A DNA stretch of 64,000 nucleotides from Methanomicrobia archaeon (GTDB lineage: Archaea; Methanobacteriota_B; Thermococci; Methanofastidiosales; NM3). The stretch is taken from NCBI GenBank assembly GCA_030603445.1, contig JAUVXU010000002.1, forward strand, positions 1 to 64,000, in the 5' to 3' direction. Of this stretch, positions 1 through 8,226 are shown piece by piece. The first letter of the stretch is position 1, and every line of letters begins with the position of its first letter. The notes beneath the pieces are model-generated. The model ran no database searches and was not told where the DNA came from. It saw only the letters and a list, made by a program, of their open reading frames with translations. Made by a program: the position numbers and the translations under genes.

Positions 1-656
1 GATTTCCATTCCTCCCCATTAGGTACTTCTAACACATTGGATGTCCCCGATGCAGCCCTCTTCTTTCTCATAAAATCTCTGTTATCTTGGGATTGTATCG
101 CTCTCCTCAAGTATGCCATCAGGAAGTCCCTAGGCCTCTTCCCTGATGAAGGGGGGAATCTTGTCCATGATTGGAAATTCTCATCACCCCAATTTATTTC
201 CTGTTCCAGCATACCGAGCTGGACTTCTTGTAGCAGGGATAATTCCTCTTCTTCCGTATCCATCTCCTGTGGGTCCTCACCACGAAAAATCTTTTCTATA
301 TGCTCGGGATGTTGATAACCATAGAAAGATTCTACAAGGTCGACATGTTTCAATGGTATCTCGTCACGTTCATCCACATGATATATCTTGAAATCGAAGA
401 GTCCCGCCTTTCTTCGCATATCATTTTTTTTCCTTTTCCAAGATGCGTAGGCCCCCTTGGCCATAAGCCCAGAATACTTTAATTGTATTTTCAATATGAA
501 TCCTGGTATCTCATTTATCTCAACGATGCTGTTTCTATGGGCCACCAATATTAACTCAGCAATCTCTATCGGCCTCAACTTTTCATCTCCCGTCGATATC
601 CGGAAATGGCCGTGTATAATGATTTTTCCTTGTTTGTTTTTTATTTTTGGAATCAA
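1..656 (-). pseudogene. Downstream part of a frameshifted gene of unknown function, open to the left edge
   Basis: On the minus strand one frame stays open from the stop at about 657 to the first base of the window, so the gene continues outside. It reads as ordinary soluble protein (for example GHFRISTGDEKLRPIEIAEL, then acidic stretches such as DTEEEEL). It lies in a different frame from the 583-1452 coding region. Removing one A from the A5 or A6 run at about 637-648 joins the two into a single product of at least 480 residues. I do not recognise the family. It could be a genuine pseudogene, a sequencing error in a homopolymer, or two overlapping genes; the join is inference, the open frame is seen. 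Confidence 0.6.
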
Positions 657-1452
657 CTATGTATTGTCCCAACCATTCAATTAACTGCATGTTCGTTGCA
701 GGGCATATACCGCGTGTCCTTGAGAATTCCTGCATTATCGAGTATAATCTATAAAAATCCGTCGTTTCCCTGGAATCTCGATTATCAATCACCTGATTGA
801 CGAACGAACATGTTTGGTATGGGACCCGGATACAAGATAACATATTGTTGATTCGTCCCACTTTGTAATCATATTTGCCTGTGAAAGTGGGCCTGTCATT
901 CTCGGAGTGATACTTTACATCCTCATTCCACCCCAAAATATCTAAGTAATTTAAGAATCCATAAAGACCAAAGGGAAGAATGTCCCCTATACGTTCTTCC
1001 AAATTCATCAATGATTCATATACCCTGCCTGAAGGTCTGTATCTTATCTTTCCATCGACAGATGTATGGTCCAAGAAAAAAGTATTCCTGTAGATAAACA
1101 CTAAAAGCATCTTAAAATCCTCAAAGTCGCGCATCGCCACAGCTGAGATGCGTTCCCACAAGTCTTGGAAGTTATAGTTCGTGGATTCCCCGACCTTGGG
1201 GGTCATGTCATGGATGTTAGGATTTTTCCTAGCAGTCTCCTTTCCTGGTTTTAGGAAGAACACCTCCATTCCGTTTGGCAACAAATCCACGATATGTTTA
1301 AGGGGTTCTTCTAGCGTCCCCATCTCCCATTCAAGTGCTTCAGATATCCTCAATTCCCTCATCTTGGTCAAGGCCTTATTGGTAATCCCTGATCTTACCA
1401 AAATTGTTTGGGGAAGGATATTTTGTATCATTATCACATATACTATAAACAT
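583..1452 (-). CDS. Upstream part of the frameshifted gene; hypothetical protein
   Basis: Unrecognised protein of 289 residues as read. The likely start is ATG 1431 (MIQNILPQTI), preceded by GTGATA, rather than ATG 1452. The C-terminal 22 residues are low-complexity and Lys-rich (SKNKKQTRK) and look like out-of-frame translation after an A-run, while the shifted frame continues naturally as KNKQGKIIIHGHF. No signal peptide or membrane segment is seen. Its base composition is less AT-rich than the following recombinase region. It is divergent from the small winged-helix gene at 1550, with a repeat-rich 100-bp gap between them, an arrangement typical of a regulator beside its target in an accessory element. 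Function unknown. Confidence 0.55.
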   Translation of the reverse strand: MFIVYVIMIQNILPQTILVRSGITNKALTKMRELRISEALEWEMGTLEEPLKHIVDLLPNGMEVFFLKPGKETARKNPNIHDMTPKVGESTNYNFQDLWERISAVAMRDFEDFKMLLVFIYRNTFFLDHTSVDGKIRYRPSGRVYESLMNLEERIGDILPFGLYGFLNYLDILGWNEDVKYHSENDRPTFTGKYDYKVGRINNMLSCIRVPYQTCSFVNQVIDNRDSRETTDFYRLYSIMQEFSRTRGICPATNMQLIEWLGQYIVDSKNKKQTRKNHYTRPFPDIDGR

Positions 1453-1471
1453 GTTGAAAATAGATTATTAC

Positions 1472-1507
1472 CCAAAAAGTACCAAAAAGTCATCAATTGA
1501 TCATCAA
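1472..1507. promoter_or_regulatory. Direct repeats and palindrome between divergent genes (candidate operator)
   Basis: CCAAAAAGT occurs twice at 1472-1480 and 1482-1490, and TCATCAA occurs at 1490-1496 and 1501-1507, with ATCAATTGAT forming a palindrome between. The site sits just upstream of the minus-strand gene and ahead of the MarR-like gene, so it is a plausible binding site for that regulator. Binding is inferred. Confidence 0.4.
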
Positions 1508-1549
1508 ATGGTAACAATGTTTTTTATGTAGCCATAGAATTCTAAATCA

Positions 1550-1816
1550 ATGTGGGCTCTTGTTTCCTATGCCAACACTAAAATAAGGAGTATGTGTCTA
1601 TTTCAATTAGAAAAAGGACCGAAAACTCCTTCTTCAATAGCCTTGTATGAAAATATCCATCTATCCCACGTTAGCAGAGCTCTCAGCGAATTATCTAGCA
1701 AGGGTCTTGTCACTTGTCTTACTCCCGAACAGCAGAAAAACCGGATATATGATATAACTGCCAGTGGCAAGGAAGTACTAACTAAGATTAGGAAGATTAC
1801 TGGAAACGAAGGATAA
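1550..1816 (+). CDS. Winged-helix DNA-binding protein (MarR-like)
   Basis: An 88-residue protein consisting of one winged helix-turn-helix. The helix preceding the HTH is IRSMCLFQLEKGPKTPSSIA, the recognition helix region is LSHVSRALSELSSKGLV, and the wing ends in YDITASGKEVL, all typical of archaeal MarR/ArsR-type domains. Starting at ATG 1550 retains the first helix. It is divergent from the frameshifted gene at 583-1452 and likely regulates the gap between them. The ligand is unknown and there is no extra effector domain. Confidence 0.7.
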   Translation: MWALVSYANTKIRSMCLFQLEKGPKTPSSIALYENIHLSHVSRALSELSSKGLVTCLTPEQQKNRIYDITASGKEVLTKIRKITGNEG

Positions 1817-2080
1817 ACATCCTCCCAATGCCATCTGACGATTACTTACACAATATCAACTTTATAAGAAAATCTAATAATCATTTTATTCGAGTAATAG
1901 TGTGTATATATGTGGATTATTAAGAATATATAATGTGTGCACTAATTATTTGTAATATTTTATTCTTTTCTCTTTTTTCAAAACATATAAATATTTTATA
2001 TATAATTATTATAATATTAGTTTTAAACTTATATATTATGATAAAAAGATTTATATATAATAAACATATTATAATAACAT

Positions 2081-2509
2081 ATGAAAAAAATATTCATAAA
2101 AGAGAAACAAACGAACATAATTTTGTCACTTGGAATCAAATCCCCCCAAAACATCCTCGATATATGCAAAAAGACCGACATCATCTACGCATACACGCTA
2201 AATATCCTCAAAGATCTTGAAGAAGAAGACATTGTTTACTCAGAAAAATCTGGAAGAGAACGTTATTACCGCCTAACAGACCCAGGAAAACAGATATATC
2301 AATATTTATCTGAATTCATAAAGAATATGGACTCTTTAGAATACGGAGAAGCAAAAATGTCATTAGAAGAAAAGAAAATACAAGAATATCGTGACAAAAT
2401 TGATAATTTAAAGGAAGAGCTCAAAAAAGAAAAGCTCTCAGGCGCCCACACGTCACAAAAACTTGATGTATTACTTGAGCAGTTGGGAAAGATCGAAGCG
2501 CAGCTATAG
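2081..2509 (+). CDS. Winged-helix regulator with C-terminal coiled coil
   Basis: 142 residues. Residues about 10-75 form a winged HTH (ILDICKKTDIIYAYTLNILK, then EKSGRERYYRLTDPGKQIYQ as the wing). The C-terminal 45 residues are strongly heptad-like and charged (EEKKIQEYRDKIDNLKEELK), predicting a dimerising coiled coil. The start follows a very AT-rich stretch with TATA-like sequence (2051-2060), so the mRNA may be leaderless. It lies 128 bp upstream of the recombinase gene on the same strand and could regulate it. The specific family is not identified. Confidence 0.7.
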   Translation: MKKIFIKEKQTNIILSLGIKSPQNILDICKKTDIIYAYTLNILKDLEEEDIVYSEKSGRERYYRLTDPGKQIYQYLSEFIKNMDSLEYGEAKMSLEEKKIQEYRDKIDNLKEELKKEKLSGAHTSQKLDVLLEQLGKIEAQL

Positions 2510-2596
2510 TAAATATCATGAATTTAACCCAAATAACCCGCCTTATTTGATAAAATAGGGCAAAGTTTAGCTAAAAAATGCGAAAATTATATATAA

Positions 2597-2622
2597 CGTC
2601 GTATAATATACATTATACGACG
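2597..2622. promoter_or_regulatory. Perfect 26-bp palindrome in front of the recombinase gene
   Basis: CGTCGTATAAT at 2597-2607 and ATTATACGACG at 2612-2622 are exact reverse complements separated by ATAC. The palindrome starts just downstream of an AT-rich TATA-like element (about 2585-2595) and ends 14 bases before the start codon, so it overlaps the expected transcription start. It could be an operator, or a XerA/dif-like recombination core, as the arm length of 11 matches Xer sites. The arms are seen; the role is inferred. Confidence 0.6.
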
Positions 2623-2639
2623 CAAAAAAAGGTGATATG

Positions 2640-3464
2640 ATGCTCGAAGAATTCGAAATGGAGCTTAATTTAAGAGGATATAGCCCCAAAACTACAGAAA
2701 ATTATCTAAATACTTTAAAAAATTTAGAGAAATATTCAAAAAGATCATTAAAAAAACTAAAAACTGACGACATTAAAGCTTATCTTTTCTATCTACAACG
2801 CGAAAAAGGAAACAATCTTAAATCAATTCATCGCCATTTAAACGCAATTAAGACATTTTACAGGACAAATGAACTAAATAATGCAGAAAATATAAAATTA
2901 CCAAAATTAACAAAAGATTTTCCAATTTATTTAAAAATAGGGGAAATAAAGAAGCTTATTTCTTCAGCTGATAATACTCGGGACAAAACAATAATACAAC
3001 TATTATATGCATCTGGGTTACGCGTTAGTGAATTAGCTGCTTTAAACATAGATTCGATTGATGAAAATACCGTGAAAGTGGTAAGGGGCAAAGGAGGAAA
3101 AGACAGAATCACCTACATTGATCCAAGTACAATGAAGCTAATTAAAGAATATATTACAACAAGAAACGATAAAGAAAACGCATTATTTATAAATAAATAC
3201 CAAAAAAGAATATCTGTAAGGTCTATTGAACGAATAATTCAAAAATATGCTATTAAAACGGATATAAACAAAAAAATTACCCCGCACACACTGCGCCATT
3301 CTTTTGCAACGCATTTACTACAAAATAAAGCAAATATAGTTGTCATAAAAGATCTACTAGGCCATTCTAATCTCTCCACAACTCAGATATATACAAACTT
3401 AACAGATGAATATAGAGAAGATATATATAATAAATCATATCCTTTAAAAAATATAAATTTATAA
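2640..3464 (+). CDS. xerA: Tyrosine recombinase, XerA/XerD-like
   Basis: Site-specific DNA recombinase of the phage integrase family, about 274 residues, close to archaeal XerA. Residues 1-80 are the SAM-like core-binding domain (RGYSPKTTENYLNTLKNLEK). The catalytic domain shows the first Arg in ASGLRVSELAAL (about 129), Lys in RGKGGKDR (about 152-155), HTLRHSFATHLL (about 217-228), LGHSNLSTTQIY with the nucleophilic Tyr at about 252. SD GGTGAT at 2631-2636 is too close to ATG 2637, so ATG 2640 is preferred. It probably resolves chromosome dimers or integrates a local element. The palindrome immediately upstream may be its site or operator. Confidence 0.88.
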   Translation: MLEEFEMELNLRGYSPKTTENYLNTLKNLEKYSKRSLKKLKTDDIKAYLFYLQREKGNNLKSIHRHLNAIKTFYRTNELNNAENIKLPKLTKDFPIYLKIGEIKKLISSADNTRDKTIIQLLYASGLRVSELAALNIDSIDENTVKVVRGKGGKDRITYIDPSTMKLIKEYITTRNDKENALFINKYQKRISVRSIERIIQKYAIKTDINKKITPHTLRHSFATHLLQNKANIVVIKDLLGHSNLSTTQIYTNLTDEYREDIYNKSYPLKNINL

Positions 3465-3673
3465 CATTTATAATAAATATATTCTTTTAATATATTAAAT
3501 ATTATTCTAAAATATAAAATAATTATATATAATAAAGTTATATAAAATTCATATCAAATAAAACATTACAAATAATTAATGCACAAAATAATAAAAGAAA
3601 AAAATCTAAATTAAAAAAATAATTAGTAAAAATGTTTTTAAATAGCTATTATAAAAATATATAGTTGTATATT

Positions 3674-6040
3674 ATGATTAAAACATATAAACTAATCCAT
3701 ATTGAAGACGATTTCGATTATTCTGAGATATTTCAAATGCAAATGCAAAGAATCGCCTCTAAAAGACACGACATAAAACTAGAGTTTGATGTTGCTTCTT
3801 CAGTTAAGGGTGCTCTTCAAAAGATTGATAAAAACAGCTACGACTGCATAGTTTGTGATCACCAGATTATTGGGGGAAATGGAATTGATATTCTTACAAA
3901 AATAAAAACTAGAAATATCTCCACCCCATTTATATTTTTAACAGGACAGGGTGATGAGCAAGTCGCCCGGGAAGCATTTGTGCACGGGGCAAACGACTAC
4001 TTCACAAAGGATATGGAACTTGTTGGGTATGACAGGATATATAACTCCATAAAAAGTAACATAGAGCATTTCAAAATACAAAAACAAAGAAAAGAATTTG
4101 AAGATAAACTAATGGAAAGCGAAAAGAACTTCGGAGAATGGGCAGACCTATTGCCTATAAGTATCTATGAAGTAGACAACACAGGCACTCTCCTATTTGC
4201 AAACAAAATTGCATACAACACATTTGGATATACACTTGATGATTTTGATGATTTTGATAATTTCATAAATATTTCCAATGTATTTATGCCAGAAGATATA
4301 GATAAAATTAAAGAAAATATAGGAAATATCATGAAAAATAGAACTATAAGTGTTAATGATTATACTGTATTAAAAAAAGATGGCACTCCTTTTCCAATCC
4401 GTGTATATGCCTCACCTATAATTCGCAATCATGAAGTGGTAGGATTAAGGGGTGCAATTATAGACAATACAAAAGATATAGAGATGCAAGAAAAACTTCG
4501 CGAAGAGGTTGCTACAACTCAAAGATATATTGATATTGCAGATATTATGGTAATATCCATAGATCTTGAAGGATATATTATCCAAATAAACAAGAAAGGG
4601 TGCGAGATTTTAGGATACGAAAAGGAAGAATTACTTGGAATAAACTATTATGACAGCTTTATTCCTATAAGTATCAGAGATAAAGTGAAAAATATTATTA
4701 ATATTATCAATCTCGATGAAAATAATATTTATCAGTATAATGAGAATATAATAGTGGACAGAAATGGAGAAGAAAAAATCATTGCATGGCATAACGCGCC
4801 ATTGAAAGACAAAACTGGCAAAATCATTGGCACCTTATGCTCAGGGGAGGATATTACAACAAAAAAGAAACTAGAAGAGGAGCTAAATGAGTCACAAGAA
4901 CGGTTGAAAAAACTAATAGTTGCCACCAAGGAAATAAATATCCTAGACAAAAGTAAGGCTCTAGAGAATATCTCTGATAAAATAAAAGGCATAGTCCCAT
5001 ATGATAGACTGGCCATATACGAAGTAGATCACGAAAAAGACATGCTTATTCCGATTCTTGCAAAAGGAGAATATTCGGAAGAAGTGTTAAATCACTCTTT
5101 TTTATTAACAGAAGGCATTACTGGAAGAGTTGCAAGGACTGGCGCAGTTGAGATAATAAATGACCCCACATCAGACGCAGACGCTAAAATCATTCCTAAA
5201 ACACCATTAGAAAAAATTGAGTACATACTAGCTGTTCCACTAATAGGGCATGAAAAGAAGATTCTTGGCGTCATAGACCTCTATAGGGATTATAACAAAT
5301 TCGATTCCACCGATAAAGAAGTTGTTGAAACTTTCGCAGCATATACTGCCACCGTATTAGAAAATGCCAAATTATATTCAAATATTACAGAAGCTAAAAA
5401 ACATAATGACATGTTTATCTCAATTCTTGCACATGATCTTAAAAACCCCCTTGCTATTAGCATGGCCTATGCTGAAATGCTAAACAGTGTCCCAGATGCA
5501 TGGCCAATCAACAAGAAGATATACAATGCTAACACAAGTATGGTTGATATAATTGAGAATGTATTATTATACGTGAAGCTGGAAGCTGGAGAAATAAAAG
5601 ATAAATATGTTAAAACAGACCTTAATGAAGTACTGTTTGACTCCATTTTAGAATTCAAAGAACGCCCAAAATATAAAAATATACATAATAGTTTGACTAC
5701 TGAAGAATATTTAATAAATGCTATTCCCATCTTAAGAAACGCCTTCACAAATCTTATAGACAATGCACTAAAATATGGGGATAATTGCGAAATATCTATC
5801 GAAGTCAAAAAATCAAGCTACGTAGTTAGAATAAAAGACAAAGGAGAAGGTATACCTGATAATCTAAAACCCAAACTTTTCAAAAAATTCGAAAGAATAT
5901 GGGGTGAAAACGGGATAAAAGGCACAGGCCTTGGTCTATCGATCGTTAAATACATAGTGAATCTTCATAATGGAAAAGTATGGGTTGAGGACGATCATCC
6001 GCATGGTTGCGTGTTTCTAGTTGAGCTTCCTAAAGCATGA
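3674..6040 (+). CDS. Receiver-PAS-PAS-GAF-histidine kinase
   Basis: A cytoplasmic signalling protein of about 788 residues. Receiver domain at 1-125 (IEDD near residue 10, phospho-acceptor Asp62 in VCDHQI, LTGQG, Lys in YFTKD), PAS at about 145-260 and 280-400, GAF at about 415-565, then a kinase core with H-box FISILAHDLKNPL, N-box LIDNALKYGD, G1 GEGIPD and G2 GTGLGLSIVKYIV. No transmembrane segments, so it probably senses an internal signal through PAS/GAF. ATG 3674 is preferred over TTG 3665. A TATA-like TTTAAATA about 35 bases upstream suggests a leaderless mRNA. The N-terminal receiver placement is typical of archaeal kinases. The signal and output are not identifiable here. Confidence 0.88.
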   Translation: MIKTYKLIHIEDDFDYSEIFQMQMQRIASKRHDIKLEFDVASSVKGALQKIDKNSYDCIVCDHQIIGGNGIDILTKIKTRNISTPFIFLTGQGDEQVAREAFVHGANDYFTKDMELVGYDRIYNSIKSNIEHFKIQKQRKEFEDKLMESEKNFGEWADLLPISIYEVDNTGTLLFANKIAYNTFGYTLDDFDDFDNFINISNVFMPEDIDKIKENIGNIMKNRTISVNDYTVLKKDGTPFPIRVYASPIIRNHEVVGLRGAIIDNTKDIEMQEKLREEVATTQRYIDIADIMVISIDLEGYIIQINKKGCEILGYEKEELLGINYYDSFIPISIRDKVKNIINIINLDENNIYQYNENIIVDRNGEEKIIAWHNAPLKDKTGKIIGTLCSGEDITTKKKLEEELNESQERLKKLIVATKEINILDKSKALENISDKIKGIVPYDRLAIYEVDHEKDMLIPILAKGEYSEEVLNHSFLLTEGITGRVARTGAVEIINDPTSDADAKIIPKTPLEKIEYILAVPLIGHEKKILGVIDLYRDYNKFDSTDKEVVETFAAYTATVLENAKLYSNITEAKKHNDMFISILAHDLKNPLAISMAYAEMLNSVPDAWPINKKIYNANTSMVDIIENVLLYVKLEAGEIKDKYVKTDLNEVLFDSILEFKERPKYKNIHNSLTTEEYLINAIPILRNAFTNLIDNALKYGDNCEISIEVKKSSYVVRIKDKGEGIPDNLKPKLFKKFERIWGENGIKGTGLGLSIVKYIVNLHNGKVWVEDDHPHGCVFLVELPKA

Positions 6041-6097
6041 TATAAAAAAATTGTAACTAAACATTTTATGCTTACTATAAATGCTAAAATATTATTA

Positions 6098-6127
6098 TGC
6101 CTTTATTAGGCAAACAATATTTTTTTT
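6098..6127 (+). terminator. Hairpin plus T-run after the sensor kinase
   Basis: TGCCT (6098-6102) and AGGCA (6108-6112) form a short stem with loop TTATT, followed after eight bases by a T-run at about 6119-6127. This is a plausible terminator for the kinase gene. Confidence 0.5.
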
Positions 6128-6203
6128 AAAAAAAAATACATAGTAAATATTATAAACTAATAAGAAATAATTATCCTCACTTATCTAAAAAGGACGCCTA
6201 ATT

Positions 6204-7532
6204 ATGAAAAAAGCAGTCGTTATTGGAGCAGGCATAAGCGGCCTCCTCTCTGGTTTAGTCTTGGTAAAAGAAGGATATAGCGTGACTGTACTAGAAGCCA
6301 TGGACAAAGTAGGGGGCATGTGCAGAAGCTATAACGTGAACGGATACAGTGTTGATACTGGGCCCCATATAATAACACGCCTCCAAAACGGCCCGCTCAG
6401 AAAACTAATGGACAAATATTTTGATGTTACTCCTGACTTCATACCCCATGGAGAGTATTATATAAGGTCCAAAGGCAAGATATGCCCTTTCCCATGGACG
6501 CTTGGGGCATTTGCATTCTTTGAGCACATACCTAAAAAAGATAGGATTATGCTGCTCCAGAACTTGCTTAGCTTATACTCACAAAGAATATTTAGTCCAG
6601 ATTTTGATAACATCTCTGTGTGGGATATTGTAAAGAACAAGTCTTATAGCGATAGAACACTTCGATTTATCGATACATTATGTAAATTCCTTACAGGCAA
6701 TGGTATGGAAAAAACGCCGGTTTCCAGATTTATGGACTCCCAGGACTATAAGAACAAGAACGAGAAAAAATCCCAGGATCCTATAGACTACCTTAACAGC
6801 TTGAAAAATATCATTACAAAGAAAGGGGCAGAAGACCAATGTTATCCTATTGGAGGATTACAATCAATAATTGAATCCATCTTAAAATCAATGCCTAAAA
6901 ACAATATAGTAATTAAGTGCGACTGTCCTGCAGAAAAAATAAATACAAATGATAAGGGGGTTACAGGCGTTGTCACAAAAGATGGGACCATACCGGCAGA
7001 CATAATTATCTATTCGTCATACTCCTCGGAGCTTCCAAATCTCGTTGATAACCTTCCAGAAGTGTATAAAAACGATTTGCAAAAACTAGAAAAAGTCATG
7101 TCATTGACGCTTTGGTTGGGGCTTGACAAAACATATTTTGACAAAATTGGAAGTGAGATCTGGATGGACAGCACCCCCCCAGCCTGGGTTGTGCCAGTTT
7201 CCAACTATGATAGCTCATTGGCACCGGAAGGTCATCAGCTTGTGGGATTTGCAACAAATTTGCCTGAAAAATACAATGATGATGATGAAAAATCCAGGCT
7301 TATGGCTGCAATAGAAAAAGAACTTCCAGGAATAAAAGACCATATAACAATGGAACACTACCAGATAGTTGTACCAGAAAAAGCTGCATGGGTCGTGCAT
7401 CAAAAAATGCCCTCGTGCAAAACCCCGATAAAAGGACTATATCTTGTAGGAACAGATACCACTCACAAGTCCATGGGCATAACGCGTGCGTCATATTCTG
7501 TTCTAAATTTGCTTGAAGCTATCAAAAAGTAG
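6204..7532 (+). CDS. FAD-dependent oxidoreductase, phytoene desaturase-like
   Basis: A 442-residue flavoprotein of the amine-oxidase/phytoene desaturase superfamily. The N-terminus has the FAD dinucleotide motif VVIGAGISGLLSGLVL with the acidic residue ending beta2 (VLEAMDKVGG), followed by GYSVDTGPHI. The C-terminus has the second FAD motif, GLYLVGTDTTHKSMGITRAS. Members of this group desaturate or saturate isoprenoids such as carotenoids or archaeal lipid chains, or oxidise porphyrinogens; sequence alone does not tell which. The start is ATG 6204 with upstream AAAGGAC. It lies directly upstream of the micropeptide array on the same strand, but a separate promoter intervenes. Confidence 0.8.
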   Translation: MKKAVVIGAGISGLLSGLVLVKEGYSVTVLEAMDKVGGMCRSYNVNGYSVDTGPHIITRLQNGPLRKLMDKYFDVTPDFIPHGEYYIRSKGKICPFPWTLGAFAFFEHIPKKDRIMLLQNLLSLYSQRIFSPDFDNISVWDIVKNKSYSDRTLRFIDTLCKFLTGNGMEKTPVSRFMDSQDYKNKNEKKSQDPIDYLNSLKNIITKKGAEDQCYPIGGLQSIIESILKSMPKNNIVIKCDCPAEKINTNDKGVTGVVTKDGTIPADIIIYSSYSSELPNLVDNLPEVYKNDLQKLEKVMSLTLWLGLDKTYFDKIGSEIWMDSTPPAWVVPVSNYDSSLAPEGHQLVGFATNLPEKYNDDDEKSRLMAAIEKELPGIKDHITMEHYQIVVPEKAAWVVHQKMPSCKTPIKGLYLVGTDTTHKSMGITRASYSVLNLLEAIKK

Positions 7533-7671
7533 AAAATAACCATAATTTTGCATCATATAGCAAAAAATTTAAATATAAGTAGTTATATGTATCAAATGAT
7601 ATACAAAAATCCTTTAAACTAACAAATTTTAAATCTTTGGTACACATATACCAAAATATTCGTATATATGA

Positions 7672-7717
7672 CGAAATATTTATATACTTTTAGACATAAT
7701 GCCATTTAGAAGGTGGT
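7672..7717 (+). promoter_or_regulatory. Promoter and ribosome binding site of the micropeptide array
   Basis: CGAAA followed by TATTTATATAC (about 7671-7687) matches an archaeal BRE/TATA element. Transcription would begin near 7707-7712. AAGGTGGT at 7710-7717 is a strong ribosome binding site 4 bases before the first ATG at 7722. Confidence 0.65.
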
Positions 7718-7721
7718 ATTT

Positions 7722-7802
7722 ATGAATAAAAAGGAACTTGTTGTACTTGGGATCTTCTGGATATTCCCAATACTAATGCGTGGTCTATACTGGGGTGACT
7801 AA
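7722..7802 (+). CDS. Micropeptide array, copy 1 (26 residues, type A)
   Basis: First of five tandem genes for near-identical 26-residue peptides. It opens MNKKELVVLGI and ends FWIFPILMRGLYWGD, a basic N-terminus followed by a hydrophobic, Trp/Phe-rich stretch long enough to cross or lie in a membrane, with one Arg near the end and a terminal Asp. It has its own promoter and the strongest SD of the set. The next ATG begins two bases after its stop, and the GGGGTGAC codons for its last Trp-Gly-Asp double as the next gene's SD. Single-membrane-pass or pore peptide is inference. I do not recognise the family. Confidence 0.8.
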   Translation: MNKKELVVLGIFWIFPILMRGLYWGD

Positions 7803-7804
7803 GA

Positions 7805-7885
7805 ATGGGTAAGAAAGATATTGTAATACTAGGTCTGTTTTGGATATTCCCAATACTAATGCGTGGTCTATACTGGGGGGACTAA
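7805..7885 (+). CDS. Micropeptide array, copy 2 (26 residues, type B)
   Basis: Type B version, opening MGKKDIVILGL with the same C-terminal FWIFPILMRGLYWGD. It differs from copy 1 only by Asn to Gly, Glu to Asp, Leu to Ile, Val to Ile and Ile to Leu, all at the N-terminal half and all conservative except the first, which shows selection on the protein. The second half is nucleotide-identical to copy 1 up to one base near the end, while the first half is closer to copy 4. The 83-bp spacing puts it in a different frame from copy 1, so it cannot be a fused repeat protein. Confidence 0.8.
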   Translation: MGKKDIVILGLFWIFPILMRGLYWGD

Positions 7886-7887
7886 GA

Positions 7888-7968
7888 ATGAATAAAAAGG
7901 AACTTGTTGTACTTGGGATCTTCTGGATCTTTCCGATATTAATGCGCGGCCTATACTGGGGGGACTAA
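7888..7968 (+). CDS. Micropeptide array, copy 3 (26 residues, type A)
   Basis: The peptide is identical to copy 1. Its first half is also nucleotide-identical to copy 1, but the second half carries several silent changes (ATC, TTT, CCG, TTA, CGC, GGC) with no amino acid change. Synonymous divergence with an unchanged peptide is direct evidence of coding constraint. It follows copy 2 by two bases and uses the GGGGGGAC at the end of copy 2 as the likely SD. Confidence 0.8.
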   Translation: MNKKELVVLGIFWIFPILMRGLYWGD

Positions 7969-7970
7969 GA

Positions 7971-8051
7971 ATGGGTAAGAAGGATATTGTGATATTAGGT
8001 CTGTTTTGGATATTCCCAATACTGATGCGCGGTCTATACTGGGGTGACTAA
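7971..8051 (+). CDS. Micropeptide array, copy 4 (26 residues, type B)
   Basis: The peptide is identical to copy 2, with silent third-position changes (AAG, GTG, TTA, CTG, CGC). A two-base gap separates it from copy 3 and from copy 5. The alternation A-B-A-B-A is therefore complete at protein level, suggesting duplication of a two-gene A-B unit rather than of a single gene, and that A and B may act together. Confidence 0.8.
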   Translation: MGKKDIVILGLFWIFPILMRGLYWGD

Positions 8052-8053
8052 TA

Positions 8054-8134
8054 ATGAGTAAAAAGGAACTTGTTGTACTTGGGATCTTTTGGATATTCCC
8101 AATACTGATGCGCGGTCTATACTGGGGAGACTAA
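8054..8134 (+). CDS. Micropeptide array, copy 5 (26 residues, type A)
   Basis: Last copy, type A, with Ser in place of Asn at position 2 and otherwise the same peptide as copies 1 and 3. The end is followed within 10 bases by pyrimidine-rich TTTTCTCTTTTT, a plausible termination region. It closes an operon made only of these genes; the next gene downstream has its own TATA-like sequence. Confidence 0.8.
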   Translation: MSKKELVVLGIFWIFPILMRGLYWGD

Positions 8135-8226
8135 ACATCTTTTCTCTTTTTAATTCTTCATTATCTTTTTAACATATTTTTTTATACTAGTCATTGTACA
8201 TACCATACAGTATAGGTTGTGCTAAC

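Larger units (their letters stand above)
7722..8134 (+). repeat. Five-copy 83-bp tandem repeat encoding micropeptides
   Basis: Starts are at 7722, 7805, 7888, 7971 and 8054, exactly 83 bp apart. Each unit is an 81-base gene plus two bases. Because 83 is not a multiple of three, successive copies occupy successive frames. Conservation of start, stop and reading frame within each unit argues for five genes, not a non-coding satellite. Confidence 0.9.

Noticed and set aside
7722-8134. Tandem repeat read as a CRISPR array or satellite
   Set aside because: Units are contiguous at 83 bp with no unique spacers, and each keeps an intact start, frame and stop with synonymous differences, so they are genes.
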